DNA of 36,447 nucleotides from a virus. Shown piece after piece: positions 25,080 to 32,976 of the stretch (positions are counted from its first letter, which is position 1; every line of letters begins with the position of its first letter). The stretch is taken from positions 1 through 36,447 of the IMG/VR virus record IMGVR_UViG_3300036652_001431; one strand, given 5' to 3'. Both the position numbers and the translations under genes were made by a program. The notes below the pieces were generated by a model, which saw only the letters and a program-made list of their open reading frames with translations, had not been told where the DNA came from and did not search any database.

Positions 25080-27233
25080 ATGACTGCACCTACCTCTCGA
25101 TTCCTCACCGGAGGGCGTACCCGCCTTATCGGGACTTCCCTGGGCTCACCCGGCGCTGGTGAGGAGCCGAACTCGGCAATGTACTGGCCCGGGGGAGTTA
25201 CGCCGGGTTGGCCTTCCAGCGACCTGGCCAACTACAACCAGTGGAAGGCGATGACGGGGCGCGCGCCCGACCTCGTTCGTCTGTACTCCACTAGCCCTTT
25301 CGCCTCCACGGGCGTGACCGGGAGCACGGGCACCTACGGGATGTTCAGCAACGACTGGGTGGCTATTGCCAATGACGGTGCCCACCTCGTCGTCACCTTC
25401 AAAGACTCGGCTCAGATGGCCGGTACGCGTACCTGGCAGGGCATCGCTGACGGCCTGAACGCGGCGGGCTCGAACGCAGTCAAGAACGACTACCTCGTCC
25501 TGATCCAGAACATGAAGCGGTGGCGCGACGACACAGGCAACACCGCGTTGATCAAGTCGATCATCTTCGGGTTCCACCATGAGCCAAGCAACGACCCGGT
25601 GTCCGCAGGGAACGACGCGGCCGGGTACGTGGCGGCGTGCCAGGCCATCTTCAACTTCTTCCTGGACAACGGGATCGGCACCGGGCCGCAGCCAACCAGT
25701 GGACACGGCGCGGCCCACACCGGTACGTGGTACGACATGGTCGAGTGGGCCCACGTCGGCATCGGCTACGACATGCGCACGTCCGCTGGGAACTACGCGT
25801 TCTACCCGGGCGACGGGTTCGTGACCTGGGTGTTTGCGGACATCTACGGCTGGGGCGGCGGCCAGTCGATCACTGGTGGTACGGCGGCGACGCACGCGAA
25901 GGCTGGGCAGGTTCCGCAGCCTGGTGACACGATCACGGCCGGGCACTACAACGACGGCTGGAAGACAATCCAGAACGTCGCCTCGAACCCAATGACTTGG
26001 TTCACGGCCGGAGGCAGTAACCGTCCGGTTCTGTTCGGCCTGGGCGAGTTCGCCATGAGCGAAGACATCGACCGGTTCACCATCTCCGGCGGGTCATTGG
26101 CTCTCCCGAAGACGCACGTGGGTGTTCCGCTCAAGAAGGCGGAGTGGTACCGGGGCGCGCTGAAGTTCCTGCGCGGCGAGGCGTACACCGCACCGTCCAA
26201 CGCCGAGAACAACATCACGGCGGACCCGACCGGACTGAACCTGACGGCCGTGATCCACTGGAACAGCCAGGATGCGGCTCCCCGCTGGTGGAACACCATC
26301 CCATACCAGACCGGAGACACGACGGGCCCCTCGACCACAGGTGCGAATGCGCACGCCGTGTACGACGCCTTCAACGCCCTGGTCAACGACTCGATCTTCA
26401 GCGGGACGCCGATCATCCACACCGCTCCGGTCGGTGACTTCGTGTGGGCCGTGCAGGATGGCGGCGGTCCGGGGGACATGAAGTTCGACGCGACGATCAC
26501 GGGGCACGACGGGGCCATCGTTTCCTATACCTGGAACCCTGGCGACGGGTCCGGCAACGTGGTGGACAGCAGCGCGTTGCTCACCGATGAGTTCCTGTAC
26601 TCGTATGCGACGAACGGGCTGTTCACAGCGACCCTTGACGTGGTGGACGCCAACGGGCTGCACCTCAGCGTGTCCCATCAGGTGGTCGTCCTCCCGGCCT
26701 CCACCACGTACGCGAAGGCTCCGCTCATCGGGCCGCTGGACCGGATCAAGGCGTTCCGTTCCACCTACAACCCGGCGGTGCTGGCCCTGGAGGCGTACAC
26801 CCGCTCTCGGGTCACGCACATCCCTGTCCGGCACGCGGCGGTGACCTGGACCAACCAACCCGTCGCAGTAACGGAGTTCAACGGCGCTACCGCCACCCGG
26901 CAGTACGTGGATCTTACTGGCCTGACCCAGATCAAGTCGGTCTGCAACCTGTCGGCAGCCGGAGCCACGGGGGCACAGTTGGCCCCGGCGTACTCCCTGG
27001 ACGGCGGCACCACGTGGAAGTGGTTCAACTCTTCGGGGGCGGCCGGAACGGCGGTCTCCACGACACTTCTCGGCGCGGTCTGCAATGCCGACACGGTCGG
27101 CATTCACCAAGGCACCTTCGCGGGGATCCCGACGGAGGCTCAGGTGGCGGGCGTTCTGATCACCCTGTTCGGGGCTTCCGGGAACGCCACTGCCGACCCG
27201 ACATACGAGAGCATCGGTCTCCGCTTGCAGTGA
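25080..27233 (+). CDS. Virion-type GH26-like glycosidase with PKD and C-terminal binding domains
   Basis: A 717-residue protein from ATG 25080, eight bases after the collagen gene. Residues 10-370 form a GH-A/GH26-like barrel with IFGFHHEPSND (Glu168) and VLFGLGEFAMSED (Glu323) as candidate catalytic pair. Residues about 435-540 resemble a PKD/Ig domain (FDATITGHDGAIVSYTWNPG, YATNGLFTATLDVVDANG). The last 150 residues are beta-rich and may bind polysaccharide or a receptor. No signal peptide is present, which agrees with a structural enzyme that degrades surface glycan during adsorption. Its closest relative in the window is the secreted enzyme at 9563. Confidence 0.7.
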   Translation: MTAPTSRFLTGGRTRLIGTSLGSPGAGEEPNSAMYWPGGVTPGWPSSDLANYNQWKAMTGRAPDLVRLYSTSPFASTGVTGSTGTYGMFSNDWVAIANDGAHLVVTFKDSAQMAGTRTWQGIADGLNAAGSNAVKNDYLVLIQNMKRWRDDTGNTALIKSIIFGFHHEPSNDPVSAGNDAAGYVAACQAIFNFFLDNGIGTGPQPTSGHGAAHTGTWYDMVEWAHVGIGYDMRTSAGNYAFYPGDGFVTWVFADIYGWGGGQSITGGTAATHAKAGQVPQPGDTITAGHYNDGWKTIQNVASNPMTWFTAGGSNRPVLFGLGEFAMSEDIDRFTISGGSLALPKTHVGVPLKKAEWYRGALKFLRGEAYTAPSNAENNITADPTGLNLTAVIHWNSQDAAPRWWNTIPYQTGDTTGPSTTGANAHAVYDAFNALVNDSIFSGTPIIHTAPVGDFVWAVQDGGGPGDMKFDATITGHDGAIVSYTWNPGDGSGNVVDSSALLTDEFLYSYATNGLFTATLDVVDANGLHLSVSHQVVVLPASTTYAKAPLIGPLDRIKAFRSTYNPAVLALEAYTRSRVTHIPVRHAAVTWTNQPVAVTEFNGATATRQYVDLTGLTQIKSVCNLSAAGATGAQLAPAYSLDGGTTWKWFNSSGAAGTAVSTTLLGAVCNADTVGIHQGTFAGIPTEAQVAGVLITLFGASGNATADPTYESIGLRLQ

Positions 27234-27295
27234 TCGGTTCCGGGTAACCGTCAACTCACAACCGTAACTCCCCGCCGCCTATGCTGGGTGAGTAC
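27232..27295 (+). promoter_or_regulatory. Promoter region for head genes
   Basis: GATCGGTTC (27232-27240) overlaps the glycosidase stop, GTAACCGT and CAACCGTAA half-sites follow, and TATGCT (27290-27295) is a good -10. The gene start is 27318 with AGAGGAAA. Confidence 0.5.
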
Positions 27296-27317
27296 TCCTT
27301 CCGGAAAGAGGAAACAC

Positions 27318-27719
27318 ATGGCTGAGAACCTCGCCCCCGCACCGATGTTCCCGGAGCGGCCCGGTACCTCCTTCGAGGTCAAGCAGGCGGGCAACGTGAC
27401 ACGTCGCGGGCCCCTGCGCTTCGAAGAGGGCATCGCAACTGACACCGACGTTCCCAACGACTTCCAGGTCGGCGCGATGCAGGGATACCTGACCGCCCCT
27501 GGCCGCCCGAACCGGAACGCCAACGTCTTCGAGAAGCCTGCGGCCGAGACCATGAAGGAGCGGGCCCACGTCGGGTCTGCGGCCTGGGTCGAGGCACAGA
27601 CCTTCCTCGGCGAGTTCGCCCACGGTTCGTTCGGTGACCACGGCGTCATCGAGTACGAGCAGGCGGACCGGTCGGGTGGGCGCTACGAGCGCCTGAACCC
27701 GGCTGTTGTTGACGACTGA
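27318..27719 (+). CDS. Putative head-associated protein
   Basis: A 133-residue protein from ATG 27318; an in-frame ATG at 27288 lacks a ribosome site and would begin before the -10. Polar sequence with PAPMFPERPGTSFEVKQAGN and QTFLGEFAHGSFGDHG. Its position just before portal and a conserved gene pattern in actinophages suggest a virion protein. No family recognised. Confidence 0.65.
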   Translation: MAENLAPAPMFPERPGTSFEVKQAGNVTRRGPLRFEEGIATDTDVPNDFQVGAMQGYLTAPGRPNRNANVFEKPAAETMKERAHVGSAAWVEAQTFLGEFAHGSFGDHGVIEYEQADRSGGRYERLNPAVVDD

Positions 27720-27724
27720 CCCCG

Positions 27725-28021
27725 ATGGTCGCCTTCAACGACCGTCGTCCCTGGGGGTACACGACCCCCGGCGATGACGACTTCAACACGCCCCTGGACA
27801 AGCAGGCGAAGAAGGCTGCCAACGCGCGGCTGCGCAACGAAGACCTGAGCGACCACTTCGAGGTCGGCTTCAGCCTCACGGACAAGGCCATCAGCAAGGC
27901 CAACCGGCAGGCGCGGCGGACCGGAGCCGCACCGACCAACGTCGGCGAGTACATCTCCGCCGTCCAGGAGCACCTTCCGACCCTGGTCCAGAAGCACGCC
28001 TACAAGGGCCAGATCGGCTGA
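27725..28021 (+). CDS. Small helical protein upstream of portal
   Basis: A 98-residue basic protein from ATG 27725, six bases after the previous stop. Helix-rich (LDKQAKKAANARLRNEDLSD and ISAVQEHLPTLVQKHAYK). Position and size would allow a small terminase-like or portal-accessory role, but no DNA-binding motif is clear. A terminator follows. Confidence 0.65.
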   Translation: MVAFNDRRPWGYTTPGDDDFNTPLDKQAKKAANARLRNEDLSDHFEVGFSLTDKAISKANRQARRTGAAPTNVGEYISAVQEHLPTLVQKHAYKGQIG

Positions 28022-28025
28022 CGAA

Positions 28026-28067
28026 GACGAGAACCCTGCCTGACCTTGCCCGGGCAGGGCTCTCGTC
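28026..28067 (+). terminator. Stem-loop terminator before the portal gene
   Basis: GACGAGA pairs with TCTCGTC and CCCTGCC with GGGCAGGG around TGACCTTGCCC. About 14-15 bp. Only 30 bases separate it from the portal start, so portal transcription must read through it or begin here. Confidence 0.75.
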
Positions 28068-28097
28068 TCTACCAAGAGAGCGGGTCCGGCATCAGCC

Positions 28098-29825
28098 ATG
28101 AGTTTCACATTCGTCAGCCCTAGCCAGCGGGCCTCGGGGAGCGACCTCACTGTCGCCATTTCCCCGCTTGGGCTCGTTGAACTGGCTGACGAAGAGTTCG
28201 AGGTTCATGGCCCCCGGCTCAACCGCTACGCCCAGAACTGGGCCTTCTACCTCGGCCACCACTGGGGTTACCGCCGCGAAGCGGGCGAGCCCCAGATCAC
28301 CTTCAACTACGTGAAGGCGTTCGCCGATTACATCAACAACTTCACCTTCACCCGAGGCGTTCACTTCGGCTGCGTCAAGCAGTACGAGCACATCATCCCA
28401 GCGCTGCTCAAGCGCGTCTGGGAGGTGGACAACAGCAAGACCAACGTCATGTGGGAGATGGGCCAGTACGGCGGCGTCAACGGCGACGTGTTCGTGAAGA
28501 TCGCGTGGGAAGAGCCCTGGCAAGACGCTGTCGGTGACATGCACGCGCCTCGGGTGCGCATCATGCCCCTGAACCCGGCCTTCTGCTTTCCGGAGTGGCA
28601 CCCCCATGACCGTGAGCGCCTGATCCGGTTCAAGTTGAAGTACCGGTTCTGGGCCACCAGCGCGGAAGGCACGCGCCAGGTCTACACCTACACCGAGATC
28701 CTGACCGACGAGACCATCGAGGAGTACATCAACGACGAGTTGGTGGACTCGCGACCCAACCCGCTCGGCGTCATTCCGATCACGCACATCGCCAACTCGT
28801 ACATCGCAGGGTCCCCGTGGGGGCTCGCAGACATCGCGGACATCGTCTCGATCAACCGTGAGTACAACGAGAAGGCGACCGACATCTCCGACATCATCAA
28901 CTACCACGCCGCTCCCGTAACCATCATCACGGGTGCCAAGGCCTCCAACCTGGAAAAGGGCGCGAAGAAGGTCTGGGGTGGCCTGCCCAAGGAAGCCCAG
29001 GTCTTCAACCTGGAGAACGGCGTCGACCTGGCCGGACCCATGTCCTACCTGGAGATGCTCAAGCGCACGATGCACGAGATCACCGGAGTCCCGGAGTCGG
29101 CTCTGGGCCAGATGCAGCCCATCTCGAACACCTCGGGAGTGGCCCTGGCCATCGCGTACCAGCCGCTGATGCAGCGCTACGCCATGAAGAAGATGCAGTA
29201 CACCAAGGGTCTGAAGCAGATCAACGACCACATCCTGCGGACCTTGTACTGCTTCGAGCCTGAGTCCCTAAAGTACGACCCGACCACCGATGGCGTCATC
29301 AACCCCGAGACCTTCGACGGTCCGCTGGCCATCGACCCCGGCGACCCGCTGGCCTACGTGACGGAGGCCGAGTGGCCTCCGCCGCTGCCCGTCGACAAGT
29401 TGATCACGCTCAACGAGATCCAGATGCGGATGCAGGTCGGTCTGGAGTCGAAGATCGGAGCCCTTCGCGAACTGGGAGAGGAGTTCCCTGCGGACAAGAT
29501 GCAGGAGATCTTCGAGGAGCAGATCGCGGATGCGAAGCAAGCGGGCGCGCTGTCGCTTGTCAAGTCCCAGATCGCTTCCGCTATCGTTGCCCTGACGGGA
29601 ATCGCGCCGGAAGGCGTCGAAGGACCGGAGCCTCAGGAAGACGCTGACGGCAACCCGATCAACCCGCCCACCGGGCCCAACCCGGTATCGACTCCGCCTG
29701 GTGGTGGCGACCCGTTCGCCGCGAAAACACCCGACGAGGTCATGCAGATGATGACGGATCTGGTTACGCAGGCCTACGGGACCAAGTTCCCGCAGCGGCG
29801 TAACCCATCGGAAGACGGCGACTAG
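28098..29825 (+). CDS. Portal protein (SPP1 gp6-like)
   Basis: A 575-residue protein from ATG 28098. YAQNWAFYLGHHWGYRREAG, ITFNYVKAFADYINNFTF and MWEMGQYGGVNGDVFVKIAW are typical of the SPP1-type portal N-terminal region. VPESALGQMQPISNTSGVAL lies in the wing/stem region, and helices follow to about residue 500. The last 60 residues are Pro/Gly-rich and probably flexible. Twelve copies should form the DNA-entry vertex that docks terminase. Ribosome site is weak. Confidence 0.92.
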   Translation: MSFTFVSPSQRASGSDLTVAISPLGLVELADEEFEVHGPRLNRYAQNWAFYLGHHWGYRREAGEPQITFNYVKAFADYINNFTFTRGVHFGCVKQYEHIIPALLKRVWEVDNSKTNVMWEMGQYGGVNGDVFVKIAWEEPWQDAVGDMHAPRVRIMPLNPAFCFPEWHPHDRERLIRFKLKYRFWATSAEGTRQVYTYTEILTDETIEEYINDELVDSRPNPLGVIPITHIANSYIAGSPWGLADIADIVSINREYNEKATDISDIINYHAAPVTIITGAKASNLEKGAKKVWGGLPKEAQVFNLENGVDLAGPMSYLEMLKRTMHEITGVPESALGQMQPISNTSGVALAIAYQPLMQRYAMKKMQYTKGLKQINDHILRTLYCFEPESLKYDPTTDGVINPETFDGPLAIDPGDPLAYVTEAEWPPPLPVDKLITLNEIQMRMQVGLESKIGALRELGEEFPADKMQEIFEEQIADAKQAGALSLVKSQIASAIVALTGIAPEGVEGPEPQEDADGNPINPPTGPNPVSTPPGGGDPFAAKTPDEVMQMMTDLVTQAYGTKFPQRRNPSEDGD

Positions 29826-29835
29826 CCGCATCTGC

Positions 29836-29845
29836 GAACCGCTTC
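29836..29845. promoter_or_regulatory. GAACCGCTTC element between portal and scaffold
   Basis: A one-base-off member of the operator family in the 77-base gap between portal and scaffold genes. No convincing -10 follows. It may be a stoperator-like site rather than part of a promoter. Confidence 0.4.
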
Positions 29846-29902
29846 ACCCTGTTGTCACCCCCCGTGGCTCATTCGTAGAACCAAACCAACAAGGAGTCGA
29901 CT

Positions 29903-30676
29903 ATGTCTGACCTCGACCCGTCTGACGACGGCACCATCACGATCCCGGTTCCCCCGCCCCCGGCCAACCCCGCTGACTCCATCTTCACCAAGGAAGATGT
30001 CGAGCGGCTTCTAGGCAAGGCGCGGCAGGAGGAGAAGGACAAGGTCTACGGCCGCCTCTCCAAGTACGAGGAGACCCTGAAGCAGACGCAGACCGAACTG
30101 GAGGCGTTGCGCAAGGCCAAGGAGGCCGAGGAGGCAGAGCGCCTGGCCAAGGAGGCCGACAAGGCCGCAGCCGCCAAGGCGAAGTTTGAGGAGGACGCGT
30201 CCGCGAAGGATCTGCTCAAGGCGCAGCAGAAGGAGTACGAAGCCAAGTTCGCAGCGTTGGAGCAGGCCCGCGAGCAGGACCGGACCCTCCTGGAGAAGGA
30301 GCGAGAGTTCTCCGCCTTGCGTGAGTTCACACAGAAGCGCATCGCCGAAGAGCGCGATTCCATCGCGCCGGAACTCCTGGTGTACGTTAGTGGTAACACC
30401 GAAGCCGAGGTCGAGCGTAGTATCGACCTTGCGAAGCAACAGAGTCAGGCGCTTGCCTCCTCCTTCCAGGAAGCACAGCAGCGGGCTCGCGCTTCGCTTC
30501 GCGGAGTGGCCCCCACGGGACTCACTCCGTCGGGACCTCTGGACACAGACTCGGCGCACAAATCGTTCTCACCCGATGAACTGAAGAACATGTCGATGGC
30601 GGACTACGCCAAGTACCGGGACAGTCTGCTGGGGACTGCACGAACCGCCCAGCGCAACCGTGGTCTGTACGGCTGA
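29903..30676 (+). CDS. Scaffolding protein
   Basis: A 257-residue protein from ATG 29903, with AAGGAG upstream. It is a long charged coiled coil (residues 30-150, rich in Lys, Glu and Ala, such as ETLKQTQTELEALRKAKEAE). A proline-rich N-terminus and a short C-terminal capsid-binding-like end (MSMADYAKYRDSLLGTARTA) complete it. Composition and position between portal and capsid are those of phage scaffolding proteins, which guide procapsid assembly and are then lost. Confidence 0.88.
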   Translation: MSDLDPSDDGTITIPVPPPPANPADSIFTKEDVERLLGKARQEEKDKVYGRLSKYEETLKQTQTELEALRKAKEAEEAERLAKEADKAAAAKAKFEEDASAKDLLKAQQKEYEAKFAALEQAREQDRTLLEKEREFSALREFTQKRIAEERDSIAPELLVYVSGNTEAEVERSIDLAKQQSQALASSFQEAQQRARASLRGVAPTGLTPSGPLDTDSAHKSFSPDELKNMSMADYAKYRDSLLGTARTAQRNRGLYG

Positions 30677-30716
30677 CGCGTCGCGCGCACCGTAGTCCGA
30701 GATAGGAACCCATCCC

Positions 30717-31760
30717 ATGTCCTCAGCAATCACCGGTACCCCCAACCTTGCGGGGTCCCCCACCGGCTACACGGGTGGCGCGAACACCCAGTTGGCAGCC
30801 GCCATCCAGACCATCTGGTCCAAGGAGATCCTCTTCCAGGCGATGCCGATCCTGCGGTTCGAGCAGTTCGCCGTCAAGAAGACCGAACTGGGTGTTCAGC
30901 CCGGTCTGACGATCAACTTCATGCGGTACAACAACCTGGGTCAGGCTTCGCAGTTGACCGAGGGCGTGCGCATGCAGACGGCCGCGCTGACCGCGAGCCA
31001 GTTCAGCATCACCGTCGCGGAGCACGGTTTCGCCGTGGCCGTCTCGGAACTGCTGCTGAACTCGTCCTTCGATGACGTGATGGCCTCGGCCTCGCGTCTG
31101 CTGGGCCGCAACATGGCCCTGTACCTGGACATCTCGGCCCGGCAGACCCTGCTCTCGGCCTCCAGCGTGGTGTACGGGTACGACAGCACCACGGGCGCGA
31201 CCATCACCAGCCGGAGCCCGTACGACAAGGGCACCGTTGGCACCGGCCCCGCCTCCATGACCGGGCTGTACAACCTGTCCCTCCCGGTCGTGCGTGACGT
31301 GGTCGAGACCCTGGCCACCAAGAACGTCCCGAGGCTCGGCGAGACCTACGTCGGCTTCGTTCACCCGCACCAGTCCCGTACCCTCCGCGAGACCCCGGAG
31401 TTCATCGAGGTCACGAAGTACGCGGCCCCGGGCAACTTCCTGCTGGGTGAGATCGGCCGCCTGAACGACGTGGTCTTCATCGAGACCACGCAGGTTCGCA
31501 AGGTGACCACCGGTGCTGGCGCTGGCTGGACCGCTGACACCCTGAACGCCGATGGGACCACCAGCGGCAACGGTGCGACCGACCGCTACGACGCCGTGTT
31601 CATCGGCGACAACGCGTTCGGCCACGCGATCTCGCTGCCCGTCGAACTGCGTGACGGCGGCATCCTGGACTTCGGTCGTGAGCACGCCCTGGCGTGGTAC
31701 GCGATCTGGGGCCTGGGCCTGATCACGGACCAGTCCGTGATCGTGGCGAAGACCAACTAG
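30717..31760 (+). CDS. Major capsid protein (N4-gp56-like, HK97 fold)
   Basis: A 347-residue protein from ATG 30717, with TAGGAA upstream. TIWSKEILFQAMPILRFEQF, GLTINFMRYNNLGQASQLTE, ITVAEHGFAVAVSELLLNSS and ENVPRLGETYVGFVHPHQSR-like regions match the N4-gp56 capsid family. The length is slightly shorter than average. No N-terminal protease-type delta domain is seen, consistent with a separate scaffold. A UUCG-loop terminator follows. Confidence 0.92.
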   Translation: MSSAITGTPNLAGSPTGYTGGANTQLAAAIQTIWSKEILFQAMPILRFEQFAVKKTELGVQPGLTINFMRYNNLGQASQLTEGVRMQTAALTASQFSITVAEHGFAVAVSELLLNSSFDDVMASASRLLGRNMALYLDISARQTLLSASSVVYGYDSTTGATITSRSPYDKGTVGTGPASMTGLYNLSLPVVRDVVETLATKNVPRLGETYVGFVHPHQSRTLRETPEFIEVTKYAAPGNFLLGEIGRLNDVVFIETTQVRKVTTGAGAGWTADTLNADGTTSGNGATDRYDAVFIGDNAFGHAISLPVELRDGGILDFGREHALAWYAIWGLGLITDQSVIVAKTN

Positions 31761-31783
31761 GTCTTCCCCAAGCACTACCTGAG

Positions 31784-31815
31784 GAGGGGGTCGGGGCTTC
31801 GGCTCCGGCCCCCTT
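31784..31815 (+). terminator. UUCG-loop terminator, sister of 32888
   Basis: GGGGGTCGGGGC and GCTCCGGCCCCC pair around TTCG, followed by TTCTTC. It is nearly the same sequence as the terminator at 32888-32919. It should reduce transcription after the capsid gene. Confidence 0.85.
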
Positions 31816-31836
31816 CTTCATGTCCTGGAGGACACC

Positions 31837-32283
31837 ATGGTTGCTGCGCACGACCAGAAGATGACCCTGCACATCGTCGCCCACATCGCGGAGCACGAGA
31901 TGCGGGAGGATGACCCTCACTACCACCTGTTCAACGAGGCCAAGGCCCGCCTCAAGAAGTTGGGCCTCTGGAAGTGCGCCCTGGACGACGACTACTGCGG
32001 TGGCGGTCCGGAACTGCACCACTACCACGTGGAGTTCAGCCAGCAGAACGGCATGGACTTTCACAAGGTGAACCAGGCACTGGGTCTCCACATCGAGAGT
32101 GACGAAGAGTTCGCCCAGTGGATCGAGAGCCCGGGAAACCTAGAGGTCTTGTGCGCCAACCATCACCGGACCCACTTCGGCATCCACGTCCTACCAGCCC
32201 CTCTATGGGAGCCCCTGCGCTACCGGAAGGCTGGGGTCGCGGCTGGTGGAGAGTTCATCGCGGCGAAAGACCTTCCCAAGTAA
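31837..32283 (+). CDS. HNH-type nuclease-like protein
   Basis: A 148-residue protein from ATG 31837 with CTGGAGG upstream. C47...C54 and C106...H109 bracket an ELHHYHVEF (His61/His62) and NLEVLCANHHRTHFG (Asn101, His109, His110) HNH-like betabeta-alpha-metal site. HNH proteins near packaging genes can assist terminase cutting, but this one lies after the capsid gene and might instead be a homing-type insertion. It sits directly after a terminator, so expression may be low or depend on read-through. Confidence 0.78.
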   Translation: MVAAHDQKMTLHIVAHIAEHEMREDDPHYHLFNEAKARLKKLGLWKCALDDDYCGGGPELHHYHVEFSQQNGMDFHKVNQALGLHIESDEEFAQWIESPGNLEVLCANHHRTHFGIHVLPAPLWEPLRYRKAGVAAGGEFIAAKDLPK

Positions 32284-32301
32284 GCGGTTGATAGAAACCT
32301 C

Positions 32302-32330
32302 TTGACAGTGTCGATACCTCCTGTCAGTCT
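32302..32330 (+). promoter_or_regulatory. Dedicated promoter of the Ltp-like lipoprotein
   Basis: TTGACA (32302-32307), 17 bases, CAGTCT (32325-32330): a strong sigma-70-like promoter inside the head operon. AAGCGGTTG (32282-32290), a degenerate operator-family element, lies just upstream. The gene starts at 32372 after GGGAGG. Confidence 0.7.
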
Positions 32331-32371
32331 GGTGATCCGCGATCACTGGCACCCTGGGAGGGAACCGCTAC

Positions 32372-32863
32372 ATGAAGAAGATCGTCACCACGCTTGCCGC
32401 CCTGGCTCTCGGAGCAGCCATGCTTGCTGGATGCGCCGTCAGCACGACTCCCTCGGGGAGCCCGGCCTCCGGCCAACCTAGCCAGGCCGCTCCGGCGAAC
32501 AGCGTTCCGGCCAACATCGTTCCGGCCACGACCGCGCCTGCCGCACCCGCGATGACCGTCTCGCAGCAGCAGGCGGTCCAGTCGGCACAGTCGTACCTGA
32601 GCATGGGGTCCGGCTTCTCGCTGAAGGGGCTCATGCAGCAGTTGACCTCCTCCTCCGGCGAGGGCTTCTCGAAGGCGGACGCGGCGTTCGCTATCCGACA
32701 CCTGCACCCCAACTGGGACGCCCAGGCCGTAGATTCGGCGAAGGGATACCTGAGCATGGGCGGCTTCTCGCGCACGAGCCTGATCCAGCAGTTGACCTCC
32801 TCGTCTGGCGAGGGGTTCACCTTGGCGCAGGCACTTTACGCCGTTAAGGCTGTCGGTCTCTGA
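32372..32863 (+). CDS. Ltp-like surface lipoprotein (superinfection-exclusion type)
   Basis: A 163-residue protein from ATG 32372, with GGGAGG upstream. Signal MKKIVTTLAALALGAAMLAG-C gives a lipobox with Cys21. A Pro/Ala/Thr linker (about 22-60) precedes two tandem repeats of about 44 residues at roughly 68-111 and 117-159. Each has A-x2-YLSMG...FS...L-x-QLTSSSGEGF...A-x-(Y/F)A-(V/I). This is the host-cell-surface lipoprotein (PF07553, Ltp) repeat. The known member Ltp of streptococcal phage TP-J34 blocks DNA injection by related phages. Its own promoter and closing terminator support expression apart from the head genes. Confidence 0.85.
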   Translation: MKKIVTTLAALALGAAMLAGCAVSTTPSGSPASGQPSQAAPANSVPANIVPATTAPAAPAMTVSQQQAVQSAQSYLSMGSGFSLKGLMQQLTSSSGEGFSKADAAFAIRHLHPNWDAQAVDSAKGYLSMGGFSRTSLIQQLTSSSGEGFTLAQALYAVKAVGL

Positions 32864-32887
32864 CGCCTGGATGAAGCGGTTCCCCGG

Positions 32888-32919
32888 AAGGGGGTCGGGA
32901 CTACGGTCTCGGCCCCCTT
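32888..32919 (+). terminator. UACG-loop terminator, sister of 31784
   Basis: AAGGGGGTCGGGAC pairs with GTCTCGGCCCCCTT around TACG, followed by TCTCGTT. The stem differs from that at 31784 mainly at compensating positions near the loop. GAAGCGGTTC (32873-32882), another operator-family element, directly precedes it. Confidence 0.85.
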
Positions 32920-32976
32920 TCTCGTTACCCTTGTCCAAGAAGTGCTTTCACACTCGTGGCTGAAACGGAGAATCCC

